Below, piece after piece: positions 10,435-17,996 of a stretch of DNA of 64,000 bases; positions within the stretch are counted from its first letter, which is position 1, and each line of letters opens with the position of its first letter. Source of the DNA: Mycobacterium sp. 1100029.7 (GTDB taxonomy: Bacteria > Actinomycetota > Actinomycetes > Mycobacteriales > Mycobacteriaceae); NCBI RefSeq assembly GCF_001665235.1, contig NZ_LZSC01000047.1:1-64000 (forward strand). The letters run 5' to 3'. The translations under genes were made by a program, and so were the position numbers. The notes beneath the pieces are model-generated. The model saw only the letters and a program-made list of their open reading frames with translations. It was not told the DNA's origin and searched no databases.

Positions 10435-10572
10435 GCGGCAATGTTGTCATCCGCTGCAGCGGCCGGGCCCGGTAGGTCGCTACCCGGGCCACAGCGGACG
10501 CGACGACACGCCATGCGTGCGGACGAGTCGCGTAGGAATGACACCGTGAGCGGTCGACAGCGGCGCGAGGTG

Positions 10573-11406
10573 ATGAAACGAAACGCTGGTCAGCCCATCG
10601 GCAGAATTGCGGGCTCGGTGTTGGCAGCACTGATGGTCGTGACGGCGTGCGGCACCACCGCACCGCCAACGACCTCGGGAAGTAAGCCCGTCAGCGCGCT
10701 GGACAGAATTGCGCAGACCAAGTCCATCCGGGTGTGTAGCACCGGTGACTACCCTCCGTTCACTTTCCACGACCCCCACGGCTCGTGGACTGGCCTCGAC
10801 ATCGACATGGCGCGCGATCTCGCGAAACGATTGGGGGTGGAACTCGACCTCGTATCCAGCACGTGGGCCAACATCGTGACCAATCTCGGCACCCGCTGCG
10901 ACCTCGCGATGGGCGGTATCTCCATCACGTTGAACCGCGCGCAGCAGGCGTTGTACAGCTCGCCGTACCTGCGCGATGGTAAGGCCGCCGTCATTCGCTG
11001 CGCAGACAGCGAGAAGTACCGAACGCTGTCCGACATCGACACCGCGGGCGTGCGCGTCCTAGAAAATTCAGGAGGAACCAACGCGGAATTCGCCAAGAGT
11101 CACATCGCCCGTGCGAATATCGTCGAATTCCCGGACAATATAACGATTTTCGACCAGCTAGCCACCAATGCCGCCGACGTCATGTTCACCGATACGAGCG
11201 AGATTCGGTATCAGATAAAGCAAAACCCCCGACTCTGCGGCGTCGACTTGGACGCTCCACTCACCTTCGAGCAGAAAGCCTACTTGCTGCCCAAGGGCGA
11301 GACAGAGCTGCAACAGTACGTCAACCAGTGGTTGAACATCGCGCAGAACGACAGCACATATGCGGCGCTCAGCACCCGCTATCTGGGTTCGGTCATCGGC
11401 CCCTGA
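10573..11406 (+). CDS. Lipoprotein with solute-binding fold, cyclohexadienyl dehydratase (PheC)-like
   Basis: A 277-residue lipoprotein. The lipobox VVTAC puts the acylated cysteine at residue 26, and the rest is a family-3 periplasmic binding protein fold. The sequence is unusually close to the secreted enzyme cyclohexadienyl dehydratase of Pseudomonas: YLRDGK, GGTN-EFA, PDN-TIF-Q, AD-M-TD-E and EKAYLLP are shared. Glu210 in FTDTSE falls where the Pseudomonas enzyme has the glutamate proposed as general acid (E173 in mature numbering, from memory). No ABC permease or ATPase gene is adjacent, which favours an enzyme or orphan binder over a transporter subunit. GCGAGG precedes the ATG at 10573. 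An ordinary amino-acid-binding lipoprotein is the alternative. Confidence 0.8.
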   Translation: MKRNAGQPIGRIAGSVLAALMVVTACGTTAPPTTSGSKPVSALDRIAQTKSIRVCSTGDYPPFTFHDPHGSWTGLDIDMARDLAKRLGVELDLVSSTWANIVTNLGTRCDLAMGGISITLNRAQQALYSSPYLRDGKAAVIRCADSEKYRTLSDIDTAGVRVLENSGGTNAEFAKSHIARANIVEFPDNITIFDQLATNAADVMFTDTSEIRYQIKQNPRLCGVDLDAPLTFEQKAYLLPKGETELQQYVNQWLNIAQNDSTYAALSTRYLGSVIGP

Positions 11407-11436
11407 TTCACTCGGTGCGGTCTCACGCGGCGGACA

Positions 11437-11451
11437 TCTCGCCGTGCGAGA
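11437..11451. terminator. Small hairpin between convergent genes
   Basis: TCTCGC (11437-11442) and GCGAGA (11446-11451) form a 6-bp stem with a CGT loop, between the convergent lipoprotein and CoA-transferase genes. Without a T tract it is only a weak candidate for a shared terminator. Confidence 0.22.
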
Positions 11452-11504
11452 GTCTCTGCGATTGATCATCAGTACAGTGCAGCGCCGCTCCGTCTGTGCA
11501 ACAA

Positions 11505-12677
11505 CTAAATCGCACCCGATAGACGGAGGCGCTCCAGTTCGGCCGCGTCATAACCCGCCAGGGCACCGAGTAACTCCTTTGTATGCTGCCCAACCTGCGG
11601 CGCCGCCGGCGGTGCAAACCGTTCGTCGGGTTGGCTCTTGATGCACGTCCCAATGAGTCGCTGCGACGACCCGTCCGGCTGAGCCTGCTCGTAGACGAGT
11701 CGACGATCCTTCGCATGGTCGTCGTCGAACAGGTCCACCCCCAAAAATGCTGGCGCCCCGGCGATATCGGTTGCGATGAAGAAGTCGGTCCATTCCGTGC
11801 GGGTACGGCCCTCGAAGATCGCCGTTAATTCCTTGCGTAACCAGGCCTCCGCTTCCGGGTCCGTTCCCGGCTGTTGGCACCCCGATTCGTAGAGGTCCAT
11901 CCTGTCGACTGACTCGCAGAATCTCAGCCAGAACTTGTCCTCTAAAGCGTTGAACACCACGTAGTTTCGATCCCGAGTTCGGTAATACTGGTAGCGAAGC
12001 GACGCGCGTATTCCCTCACCGTAGGACGGTTGACCGTTCGCCAGCGCCGCGAGGTGCTGGAAATTCCAGTTGATCGCCGCATCGACCTGCGCCACTTCGA
12101 TGTATTGCGGCCGGCCATCACGTCCCGCGGCGTGCAGCGCGGCGAGTACACCCATGGCTGCGTACAGCGGCCCCGCCAGCACACCCGTCGTCCCGGTGGC
12201 GGCCCCCGAAAGACGCGGCGTGCCATCCTCGTCGATGATCGGCGGGCTCAAGCCGGCGAAACAGTCGAAGGACAGCCCGTGCGTGGCCAGGCGGGTGTAG
12301 GGCCCATAGCTGCCCATGCCGTTGAGCACGCAGTAGACAACCGTCGGGTTGACCGCGACGACGTCGTCATAGCTGAAACCGAGGCGATGCGCGGTTCCAT
12401 AACGGAGACCGTCAATCACCACCGCCGACGACGCGGCCAGGCGGCGAAAAGCCTCTTGGCCCTCAGCTGTTTTCAGGTTTAGCGTGACGCTCTTCTTGCC
12501 GCGATTCCAGTGCGAATCCTGCAGTTCGCCGCCGGACACCGCCGAACCGCGGAAACCACCACCGCCGGGTGGCTCGACCTTGATCACCTGTGCGCCCAGG
12601 TCGGCCAAATGCCCGCCCAGTGCATCCGTGGAAAACAGTGACACCTCGAGAACTCGGACATCCCTGAGAAGTTCCAC
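11505..12677 (-). CDS. Family III CoA transferase (CaiB/BaiF), last gene of the P450-side operon
   Basis: A 390-residue CaiB/BaiF family protein (VRVLEVSLFSTDALGGHLAD, LGAQVIKVEPPGGGGFRG, LKTAEGQEAFRRLA). Such enzymes move CoA between carboxylic acids. The usual catalytic Asp, four residues before the Gly in DxxAG, appears to be replaced by Gly165 (TGVLAGPLYAAMGVLAAL), so catalysis by the standard mechanism is doubtful. I start at the GTG at 12677, preceded by GGAAAGG. The frame stays open far upstream across the aldehyde dehydrogenase gene, but that part has no family similarity. It follows aldehyde dehydrogenase by 41 bp and would act on an acid produced by the cluster. Confidence 0.85.
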   Translation of the reverse strand: MELLRDVRVLEVSLFSTDALGGHLADLGAQVIKVEPPGGGGFRGSAVSGGELQDSHWNRGKKSVTLNLKTAEGQEAFRRLAASSAVVIDGLRYGTAHRLGFSYDDVVAVNPTVVYCVLNGMGSYGPYTRLATHGLSFDCFAGLSPPIIDEDGTPRLSGAATGTTGVLAGPLYAAMGVLAALHAAGRDGRPQYIEVAQVDAAINWNFQHLAALANGQPSYGEGIRASLRYQYYRTRDRNYVVFNALEDKFWLRFCESVDRMDLYESGCQQPGTDPEAEAWLRKELTAIFEGRTRTEWTDFFIATDIAGAPAFLGVDLFDDDHAKDRRLVYEQAQPDGSSQRLIGTCIKSQPDERFAPPAAPQVGQHTKELLGALAGYDAAELERLRLSGAI

Positions 12678-12718
12678 AACGCGACCTTTCCAGCCCAACA
12701 CGCCCCGCAATGGCTGCG

Positions 12719-14242
12719 CTACATCATGGTGATCGATTTCAGCTCGGTGTATTCCTCGAAGCCCCAGCGCCCTTGCTCCCGGCCGAGTCCGCTTTGCTTG
12801 AAGCCGCCGAACGGCCCGCCGCCGTTGAACATGCCGCGCGCCGGCAGCGACCAGCCGGGTCCCTGCCCCCCGCCCGGGTTGGTTCCGAGGTCGACACCGG
12901 GTGCAATGGTCTGCACCATGATAGTGCCCGTTCTGACCCGTCTCGCTACGTTGAAACCCTTTGCGGCGTTGCGGGTCATCACCAGACCCGCCAGACCGTA
13001 GTCGGAGTCGTTCGCGATGCGGATGGCTTCGTCTTCGGAGCGATAGGTGATCACCGCCAGCACGGGTCCGAACACCTCGTCCTGGCACAGCCGCATGTCG
13101 TTGCGGCAGTTGACGAACGCCGTCGGTTCGTAGTAAAAGCCGCGTGCGAGATGCTCGGGACGTTTGCCGCCGATTACCAACCGCGCGCCTTCCCGCAGCC
13201 CGGCCTCGACGAAGGACTCGACTCGTTGACGTTGCTGCTCCCTGATCAGCGGGCCGACGACAGTGGCGGGATCGCGCGGGTCTCCGACCGTGATACTTGG
13301 AGCCATGGCTTTGAGGCCCTCGACATACGCGTCGAGCAGGCGCTCGGGCAACAGCAGTCGCGACGTGACGGTGCAGGCCTGTCCGGCGTGCATTAGCACC
13401 TGTCCGAATCCTATTCCCGCAACGTCGCTTTCGGTGACGTCGTCGAGGACGATGTGCGCGCTCTTGCCGCCCAATTCCAGCTGTGCGCGTTTCATCGTTG
13501 CCGCCGATACTTCGCGGATGCGCCGGCCGGTCGCCGTCGAACCGGTGAAGCCGATCATGTCGACGCCGGGGTGGGTACACAGCTCCTCGCCGACGCCGGC
13601 ACCTCCCACGACCACGTTGAACACCCCGGGCGGCAGGCCCGCTTCCTCACCGACCTTGGCTAGCTCAAGGGCATTCATGGGGGTCCACGGGTGGGGCTTG
13701 AGCACCACGGTGCAGCCAACAGCCAAGGAGGCCAAGCACTTTTGGATGTTGATCGAGAACGGAAAGTTGAAGGGCGTGATGACGCCGACTACGCCAACCG
13801 GCTCGCGCACCACCGTCACCCCGCCCAGACCGGTCGGCGACACGACGGGGCCGCCCGGTGTCTCCACCCACGTCACATCGTGCTCGACGAACTCGCCGTA
13901 GTAGTGGGCCGCCTCGATGGCACCCCCGACCTGAACCAGGTCGGTGAGGAAGCCGGTCGAGCCGATCTCGGCGACGATCAACTCGCGAAGGTCCCCTTTG
14001 CGCGCGTCGAGAATTTCCGCGAACCGCTTGACGATCTTTGCCCGTTCCCGCACGGACATCCACGGCCACGGCCCCTCGTCGAAGGCGCGCCTCGCGGCCT
14101 CGATCGCCATGGCCGCCTGCTTTGGCCCACCGTCGACGACTCGCCCGATCAACTCCTCGGTGGCCGGATCGATGACATCGATGGTGCCGGCGGCATTTTC
14201 GCTCGTCCACTGCCCGTCGATGAAGCTCTGGTATTCACGCAT
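12719..14242 (-). CDS. NAD(P)-dependent aldehyde dehydrogenase
   Basis: A 507-residue aldehyde dehydrogenase that oxidises an aldehyde to an acid. Family motifs are PFNFPFSINIQKCLASLA, VVLKPHPWTP, GFTGSTATGRRI, LELGGKSAHIVLDD with the catalytic Glu, GQACTVTSRLLLPE with the nucleophilic Cys, and the C-terminal FGGFKQSGLGREQG. The start is the ATG at 14242 (a GTG directly precedes it). It lies 23 bp after the amidohydrolase and 41 bp before the CoA transferase. The P450/alcohol dehydrogenase/aldehyde dehydrogenase/CoA transferase set suggests stepwise oxidation of a terminal carbon to an acyl-CoA. Confidence 0.93.
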   Translation of the reverse strand: MREYQSFIDGQWTSENAAGTIDVIDPATEELIGRVVDGGPKQAAMAIEAARRAFDEGPWPWMSVRERAKIVKRFAEILDARKGDLRELIVAEIGSTGFLTDLVQVGGAIEAAHYYGEFVEHDVTWVETPGGPVVSPTGLGGVTVVREPVGVVGVITPFNFPFSINIQKCLASLAVGCTVVLKPHPWTPMNALELAKVGEEAGLPPGVFNVVVGGAGVGEELCTHPGVDMIGFTGSTATGRRIREVSAATMKRAQLELGGKSAHIVLDDVTESDVAGIGFGQVLMHAGQACTVTSRLLLPERLLDAYVEGLKAMAPSITVGDPRDPATVVGPLIREQQRQRVESFVEAGLREGARLVIGGKRPEHLARGFYYEPTAFVNCRNDMRLCQDEVFGPVLAVITYRSEDEAIRIANDSDYGLAGLVMTRNAAKGFNVARRVRTGTIMVQTIAPGVDLGTNPGGGQGPGWSLPARGMFNGGGPFGGFKQSGLGREQGRWGFEEYTELKSITMM

Positions 14243-14265
14243 CACGCGACTCCGTCGGCTGCCGG

Positions 14266-15471
14266 CTACGTCACCGTCGGATATGAGGCGGGCTCGAAAT
14301 CGAAGATTCGGCGGGCATTACCCTGCAGCACTTTGTACTTGTCGAGGTCGGACCGGCCGTCAAGCGCCTTGTGGGCGGCCTGCAGGGAGTCGGGCCAGAG
14401 GCTGTCGGTGTGCGGGTAGTCCGTCTCGATCATCACGTTGTCGATGCCAATAGAGTCGAGATTCGCCGCCCCGAAGTCGTCCTCGATGAAGCAGCCGTAC
14501 ATGTGGTCGCGGAAGAGCTGACGCGGGGACTCCGGGAAGATCTGGGGGTCGGTGGGCACCGGGCTCAAACGCATCGTGGCCGGGTCGACCGCCCAGTTGT
14601 TGGCGCGTAGATACTGGTAGTCGGCGGCGACGTGTTCGGCACGCTCGATGAGGTAGGGGATCCAGCCGATGCCGCCTTCAGCCAACACGATCTTCAGGTC
14701 GGGAAACTTCTGCAGCTTGCCCGAAAACAGCCAATCCGTGGTCGAGTTCGCCAGATTGAGGTTGATGTTGACCGCCTGAACACCGAACGGTGCGTCGGGT
14801 GCCGTGGTGGGACTCACCGACGACGACCCGATGTGCGTGCACAGCGGCATCTTCGTTTCGTTGGCCACCGCGAAGAAATCGTCCCATGCTCCCGAGTGGA
14901 TGGACGGAAACCCCAACGGGTGCAGATTCTCCGAGAAGGCAATGGCTTTGGCGCCCTTACCTGCACACCGCAGCGTCTCCTCCACGGCGAGTTGGGTATC
15001 CCATAACGGAATGATGATCATCGGGATGTAGCGGCCGGGTGCTGCCGCGCACCACTCATCGATGACGAAGTCGTTGTACGCCCGCACGCAGTTGAGACCG
15101 AGGTCACGGTCGCCGAGGTGTGCGAACATCTGGCCGCAGAACCGGGGGAAGAACGGAAAGTTCAATCCCGCGATCACATGATCTTCGTCCATGTCGGGGA
15201 TGCGGGCCACCGGGTCGAAGTAGGCGCGGGGCATCTCGTCGTAATTTACTGGCAGCGGGGAGTATTCGGCCGGCTTTTGGTGGGCCGCGACCAAGATGCC
15301 CAACACCGACGCACGCGCCTGGTCGTAGATCCAGGTATCGACGCCGTCGATGCGCTCGACGTGTGGCACTCGATCACGATCGGCGGCCGACGCGCGGTCG
15401 ACCCAGAGGTTCGGTGGCTCGATGATGTGGTCGTCGACGGAGATCATCCATTGAAGATCTTGTTTGTCCAC
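14266..15471 (-). CDS. Metal-dependent amidohydrolase family 2 (ACMSD-like)
   Basis: A 401-residue TIM-barrel amidohydrolase related to aminocarboxymuconate-semialdehyde decarboxylase. The N-terminal strand reads VDDHIIEPP, so the first metal motif is DHxxEP rather than HxH. Later landmarks are MPLCTHIGSS (metal His), LKIVLAEGGIGWIPYLIERA and IMIETDYPHTDSLWPDS-type text with the catalytic Asp. The start is the GTG at 15471, because AGGGAGGAACCCC directly precedes it. Related mycobacterial proteins are frequent in catabolic clusters and may decarboxylate or hydrolyse a ring product; the substrate is unknown. A promoter with an overlapping palindrome lies about 100-140 bp upstream, so this gene can lead a three-gene operon with aldehyde dehydrogenase and CoA transferase. 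Confidence 0.88.
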   Translation of the reverse strand: MDKQDLQWMISVDDHIIEPPNLWVDRASAADRDRVPHVERIDGVDTWIYDQARASVLGILVAAHQKPAEYSPLPVNYDEMPRAYFDPVARIPDMDEDHVIAGLNFPFFPRFCGQMFAHLGDRDLGLNCVRAYNDFVIDEWCAAAPGRYIPMIIIPLWDTQLAVEETLRCAGKGAKAIAFSENLHPLGFPSIHSGAWDDFFAVANETKMPLCTHIGSSSVSPTTAPDAPFGVQAVNINLNLANSTTDWLFSGKLQKFPDLKIVLAEGGIGWIPYLIERAEHVAADYQYLRANNWAVDPATMRLSPVPTDPQIFPESPRQLFRDHMYGCFIEDDFGAANLDSIGIDNVMIETDYPHTDSLWPDSLQAAHKALDGRSDLDKYKVLQGNARRIFDFEPASYPTVT

Positions 15472-15569
15472 GGGGTTCCTCCCTGGTTCGAGGACCGGTT
15501 TGTGTCGGGCGCGGGACGCGAGCAGTGGCCGGCTTCGCACACGACGGACACCAATTACCGGATGACCTG

Positions 15570-15610
15570 ATGCTAGGAGTGCCTCGGGCGCGCTGTCAAG
15601 TGTCACTTGA
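15570..15610 (-). promoter_or_regulatory. Promoter with TetR-type operator upstream of the amidohydrolase operon
   Basis: On the minus strand a -35 box TTGACA (15594-15599) and a -10 box TAGCAT (15570-15575) are 18 bp apart. The perfect palindrome TCAAGTGTCACTTGA (15596-15610; 7-bp arms, 1-bp centre) covers most of the -35 box. The same sequence and arrangement recur at 17027-17041 and 17820-17834 around the TetR gene, which makes this the strongest regulatory signal in the cluster. Confidence 0.75.
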
Positions 15611-15684
15611 TAACTTGGCAGCGGTGCGGTGGAATTGGGCTATTGCGCTGTCTCGCAGCAGATATGGGCGGTTGTCCGTCGACC

Positions 15685-16911
15685 TCAGTGGCCGACGCGG
15701 GCCCCGGGCGTGAACACGACGGGTAGCGCGCGGTAGCCCCGAGTGACGGAGTTCCCGTGAAAGTCAACTTTTGCACCGGGCGGAATGACGTAGTCGGGTA
15801 TCCGATGGAGCGTCTGCTCGACACCCACCCGGAACTCCAATCGGGCGAGGTTGGAGCCCAAACAGCGGTGGACGCCGGCGCCAAACCCGAGATGCCTGTT
15901 GGTCTCCCGGTCGAGGATGCACGTGTTCGGCTCGTCGAACTCGCGCGCGTCGCGGTTGGCGGCCGCATAATTCACGACGACCGTCTCGCCGGGACAAAAC
16001 TTCTGTCCGCTCAACTCGACCTCTTCGGCGACGGAACGATGCAGTCCGTGGACCGACCCGGCGAAGCGGATGAATTCCTCGATCGCCGTCGGCATCAGCT
16101 GGGCATCGCGGACCAGCCGGTCCCGCTCGGACGAATGGGTGCCTAAGTGGAAGAAGGCGAACGACATTGCACTAGAAGTTGTTTCGAGCCCCGCTTGCAC
16201 CAACAGCATCACGTTCGCGACGACGTCGTCGAAGCTCAATTTCTCGCCGTCGATCTCGGCGGCGAGCAAGACGTCGATCAGGTCATCGCGCGGCGGTTCC
16301 GCACGACGCTTGTCGATTTCCTCCCGCACGCGCAGGTAGAGATTCGTCATCGATCCGTTCCGGACCTCTTCGCTCTCCCCGTTGATCGCGAGGTCGGCCG
16401 TCTCGATGTAGAGCGGCACGTCCTCCACAGGCATGCCGAGTAAATACCGGAAGAACACGATCCCAGGTTGTTGCCATGCGACATCGGCAAGGTCGCCGCG
16501 GCCCAACTCGATGAAGTTGTCGATCAACCCGTCGGTGACCGCGCGCACCTGGGGCTCCAGCTCCTTCATCCGGCCCGGAGAAAAATACGGGTTGAGAACT
16601 TTGCGAAGTTGCTGCTGTCGCGGCGGATCCAGGGTAATGACGATGTCACCAAACGACATCGGATTGCCTTCCAGCCCAACGGGTTTGCTGGAGAAGCTGC
16701 GCCAATCGCGCAAGATTTCGTAACACTCGTCGTAGCGAGTGGCGACCCACGCGCCCCCCGGCGTGGGGCCTAAAAAAGGCATGTCCTGGTGGCTGAACGG
16801 TCCGTTCTCCCGCATCACCCCGTAGACCTCGTAGAGGAATTCCTGGTCGTTGAAGTCGTCGTGTCGAAGGTCGAGGTTCCGGGCGTGCTCCTCCGGCGAC
16901 TTGCTCACCAT
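15685..16911 (-). CDS. Cytochrome P450
   Basis: A 408-residue soluble P450 monooxygenase. The I-helix oxygen motif AGLETTSS, the ExxR in EEFIRFAG, and the haem loop FGAGVHRCLGSNLAR with Cys350 as thiolate ligand are all present. I chose the ATG at 16911 with GGAAAGGA just upstream; the frame extends to 17142 without family similarity. It probably takes electrons from the 3Fe-4S ferredoxin encoded at 20350-20550 in the same regulon. It is divergent from the TetR gene, and a palindromic operator overlaps its predicted -35 box. The substrate is unknown; the neighbouring genes suggest hydroxylation of an alicyclic or terpene-like carbon skeleton. Confidence 0.93.
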   Translation of the reverse strand: MVSKSPEEHARNLDLRHDDFNDQEFLYEVYGVMRENGPFSHQDMPFLGPTPGGAWVATRYDECYEILRDWRSFSSKPVGLEGNPMSFGDIVITLDPPRQQQLRKVLNPYFSPGRMKELEPQVRAVTDGLIDNFIELGRGDLADVAWQQPGIVFFRYLLGMPVEDVPLYIETADLAINGESEEVRNGSMTNLYLRVREEIDKRRAEPPRDDLIDVLLAAEIDGEKLSFDDVVANVMLLVQAGLETTSSAMSFAFFHLGTHSSERDRLVRDAQLMPTAIEEFIRFAGSVHGLHRSVAEEVELSGQKFCPGETVVVNYAAANRDAREFDEPNTCILDRETNRHLGFGAGVHRCLGSNLARLEFRVGVEQTLHRIPDYVIPPGAKVDFHGNSVTRGYRALPVVFTPGARVGH

Positions 16912-17001
16912 GGGTAGTCCTTTCCGCGCCCGCGCGCGAGCCAGCCAGATCGGGACAACGCCAGCGGTCATCTCGCATACGCCCAAATTCGCTTTGGCAG
17001 C

Positions 17002-17041
17002 ACAGTAAGTCGCGTCCAGCGCGGAGTCAAGTCGCACTTGA
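17002..17041 (-). promoter_or_regulatory. P450 promoter with TetR-type operator in the divergent P450/tetR region
   Basis: On the minus strand -35 TTGACT (17025-17030) and -10 TACTGT (17002-17007) are 17 bp apart. The operator TCAAGTCGCACTTGA (17027-17041) differs from a perfect 7-1-7 palindrome at one pair and overlaps the -35 box. It is followed by TAAC on the plus strand exactly as at 15596. It lies 55-70 bp upstream of the TetR start, so it can also serve autoregulation. Confidence 0.75.
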
Positions 17042-17098
17042 TAACCGGAACGCTCGCGTGCTTCCTCTCGGGAGGCGGGTGCTCCTAAGCTATGGGTG

Positions 17099-17788
17099 AT
17101 GACTACAGGCGCGCGCCGGCGAGTTCGCGACAAGGATGGCAAGCAACGAGCTCTCCTTGAGGCTGCCGCGGAGGTCTTTGCCGAGGCGGGATACGCGGCC
17201 GCGGCGACAAAGGAGATCGCTCGTCGCGCCGACTGCTCCGAGGCGATGCTGTTCCACTACTTCGGAGATAAACGAGGCATCTTCGAGCAAGTCGTCGCCC
17301 GACAAATCGCCGACCTTGTCGGCGACGCCGAAGAGCAAGTCGTGGCGGCTCTGCCAGCGCGTTTCGAAGAGTATGTCGAGCAGCTGTTCCTTGCGCGGCT
17401 GAGGATCGACGACCGCAACAGCGGTGTTCCCGGCTGGGACATTTCCAGTCGGGCGTTGTCGGATCCGGACTTCTCGGTGCGCGTGCTGCAACCCAATCAC
17501 GCGCGCCGTACGGCCGTCATCGCCGAAGGCGTTCGCCACTACCAAGCCGCCGGGCAGATCAAGACCGACGTCGACGCGGACCTGTTGGCCGAGCTGCTGG
17601 CCAATTTCATCATCTTCACAACGAGCCTGGGACCGCGCTGGTTTGGTACCGAGGAGTCGGATATCCGGGCGCAAATCGAGCTGGGTTCGAAGATCTTCGC
17701 CGACGGGGTACGCATGTCGAGTCAGACGTCGCCGGCCAAGCGGGCCACGCGGGCACAGCGGGCCACCAAGGCGCGCGCGGCCGACTAG
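17099..17788 (+). CDS. TetR-family regulator of the P450/CoA-transferase cluster
   Basis: A 229-residue TetR repressor. The N-terminal helix-turn-helix is clear (LLEAAAEVFAEAGYAAAATK, EIARRADCSEAMLFHYFGDK). A helical ligand domain follows to about residue 205, and the tail is Lys/Arg/Ala-rich (KRATRAQRATKARAAD), which may add non-specific DNA contact. The start is ATG 17099 or the GTG immediately before it; a GGAGG lies about 20 bp upstream, further than usual. It is divergent from the P450 and followed by the two-domain CoA transferase. Three near-identical palindromes in the surrounding promoters are the likely operators. The inducer is unknown; an acyl-CoA or the pathway substrate would be typical. 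Confidence 0.9.
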   Translation: MTTGARRRVRDKDGKQRALLEAAAEVFAEAGYAAAATKEIARRADCSEAMLFHYFGDKRGIFEQVVARQIADLVGDAEEQVVAALPARFEEYVEQLFLARLRIDDRNSGVPGWDISSRALSDPDFSVRVLQPNHARRTAVIAEGVRHYQAAGQIKTDVDADLLAELLANFIIFTTSLGPRWFGTEESDIRAQIELGSKIFADGVRMSSQTSPAKRATRAQRATKARAAD

Positions 17789-17819
17789 AGATCCGCCGAA
17801 CTCCGCCACACCACAGTTA

Positions 17820-17860
17820 TCGAGTCGCACTTGACGGGCCGGCTTTGCCGTCACTAGCGT
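17820..17860 (+). promoter_or_regulatory. Promoter with TetR-type operator for the plus-strand operon
   Basis: Plus-strand -35 TTGACG (17831-17836) and -10 TAGCGT (17855-17860) are 18 bp apart. The operator TCGAGTCGCACTTGA (17820-17834) is the weakest of the three copies, with two imperfect pairs, but its right arm again forms the -35 box and GTTA precedes it, mirroring the TAAC that follows the other two. The operon start codon is at 17997, giving a leader of about 130 nt. Confidence 0.68.
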
Positions 17861-17996
17861 CGTTGCCAGCCAGCACAGCCCTGCGGACGCAGAGCGCCCT
17901 GCTCGATCGGCACGAGCGTGAGGACTTCACATTGGCGTGTGTACTCATCGGTGCGAGCAGCGCACTCGCACCAACCACCTCGCGAATGGTGGCGTG

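Noticed and set aside
12678..13580. N-terminal extension of the CoA transferase frame across aldehyde dehydrogenase
   Set aside because: The extension is an out-of-frame reading of the aldehyde dehydrogenase; similarity to CaiB starts at the GTG at 12677 with a good ribosome-binding site.
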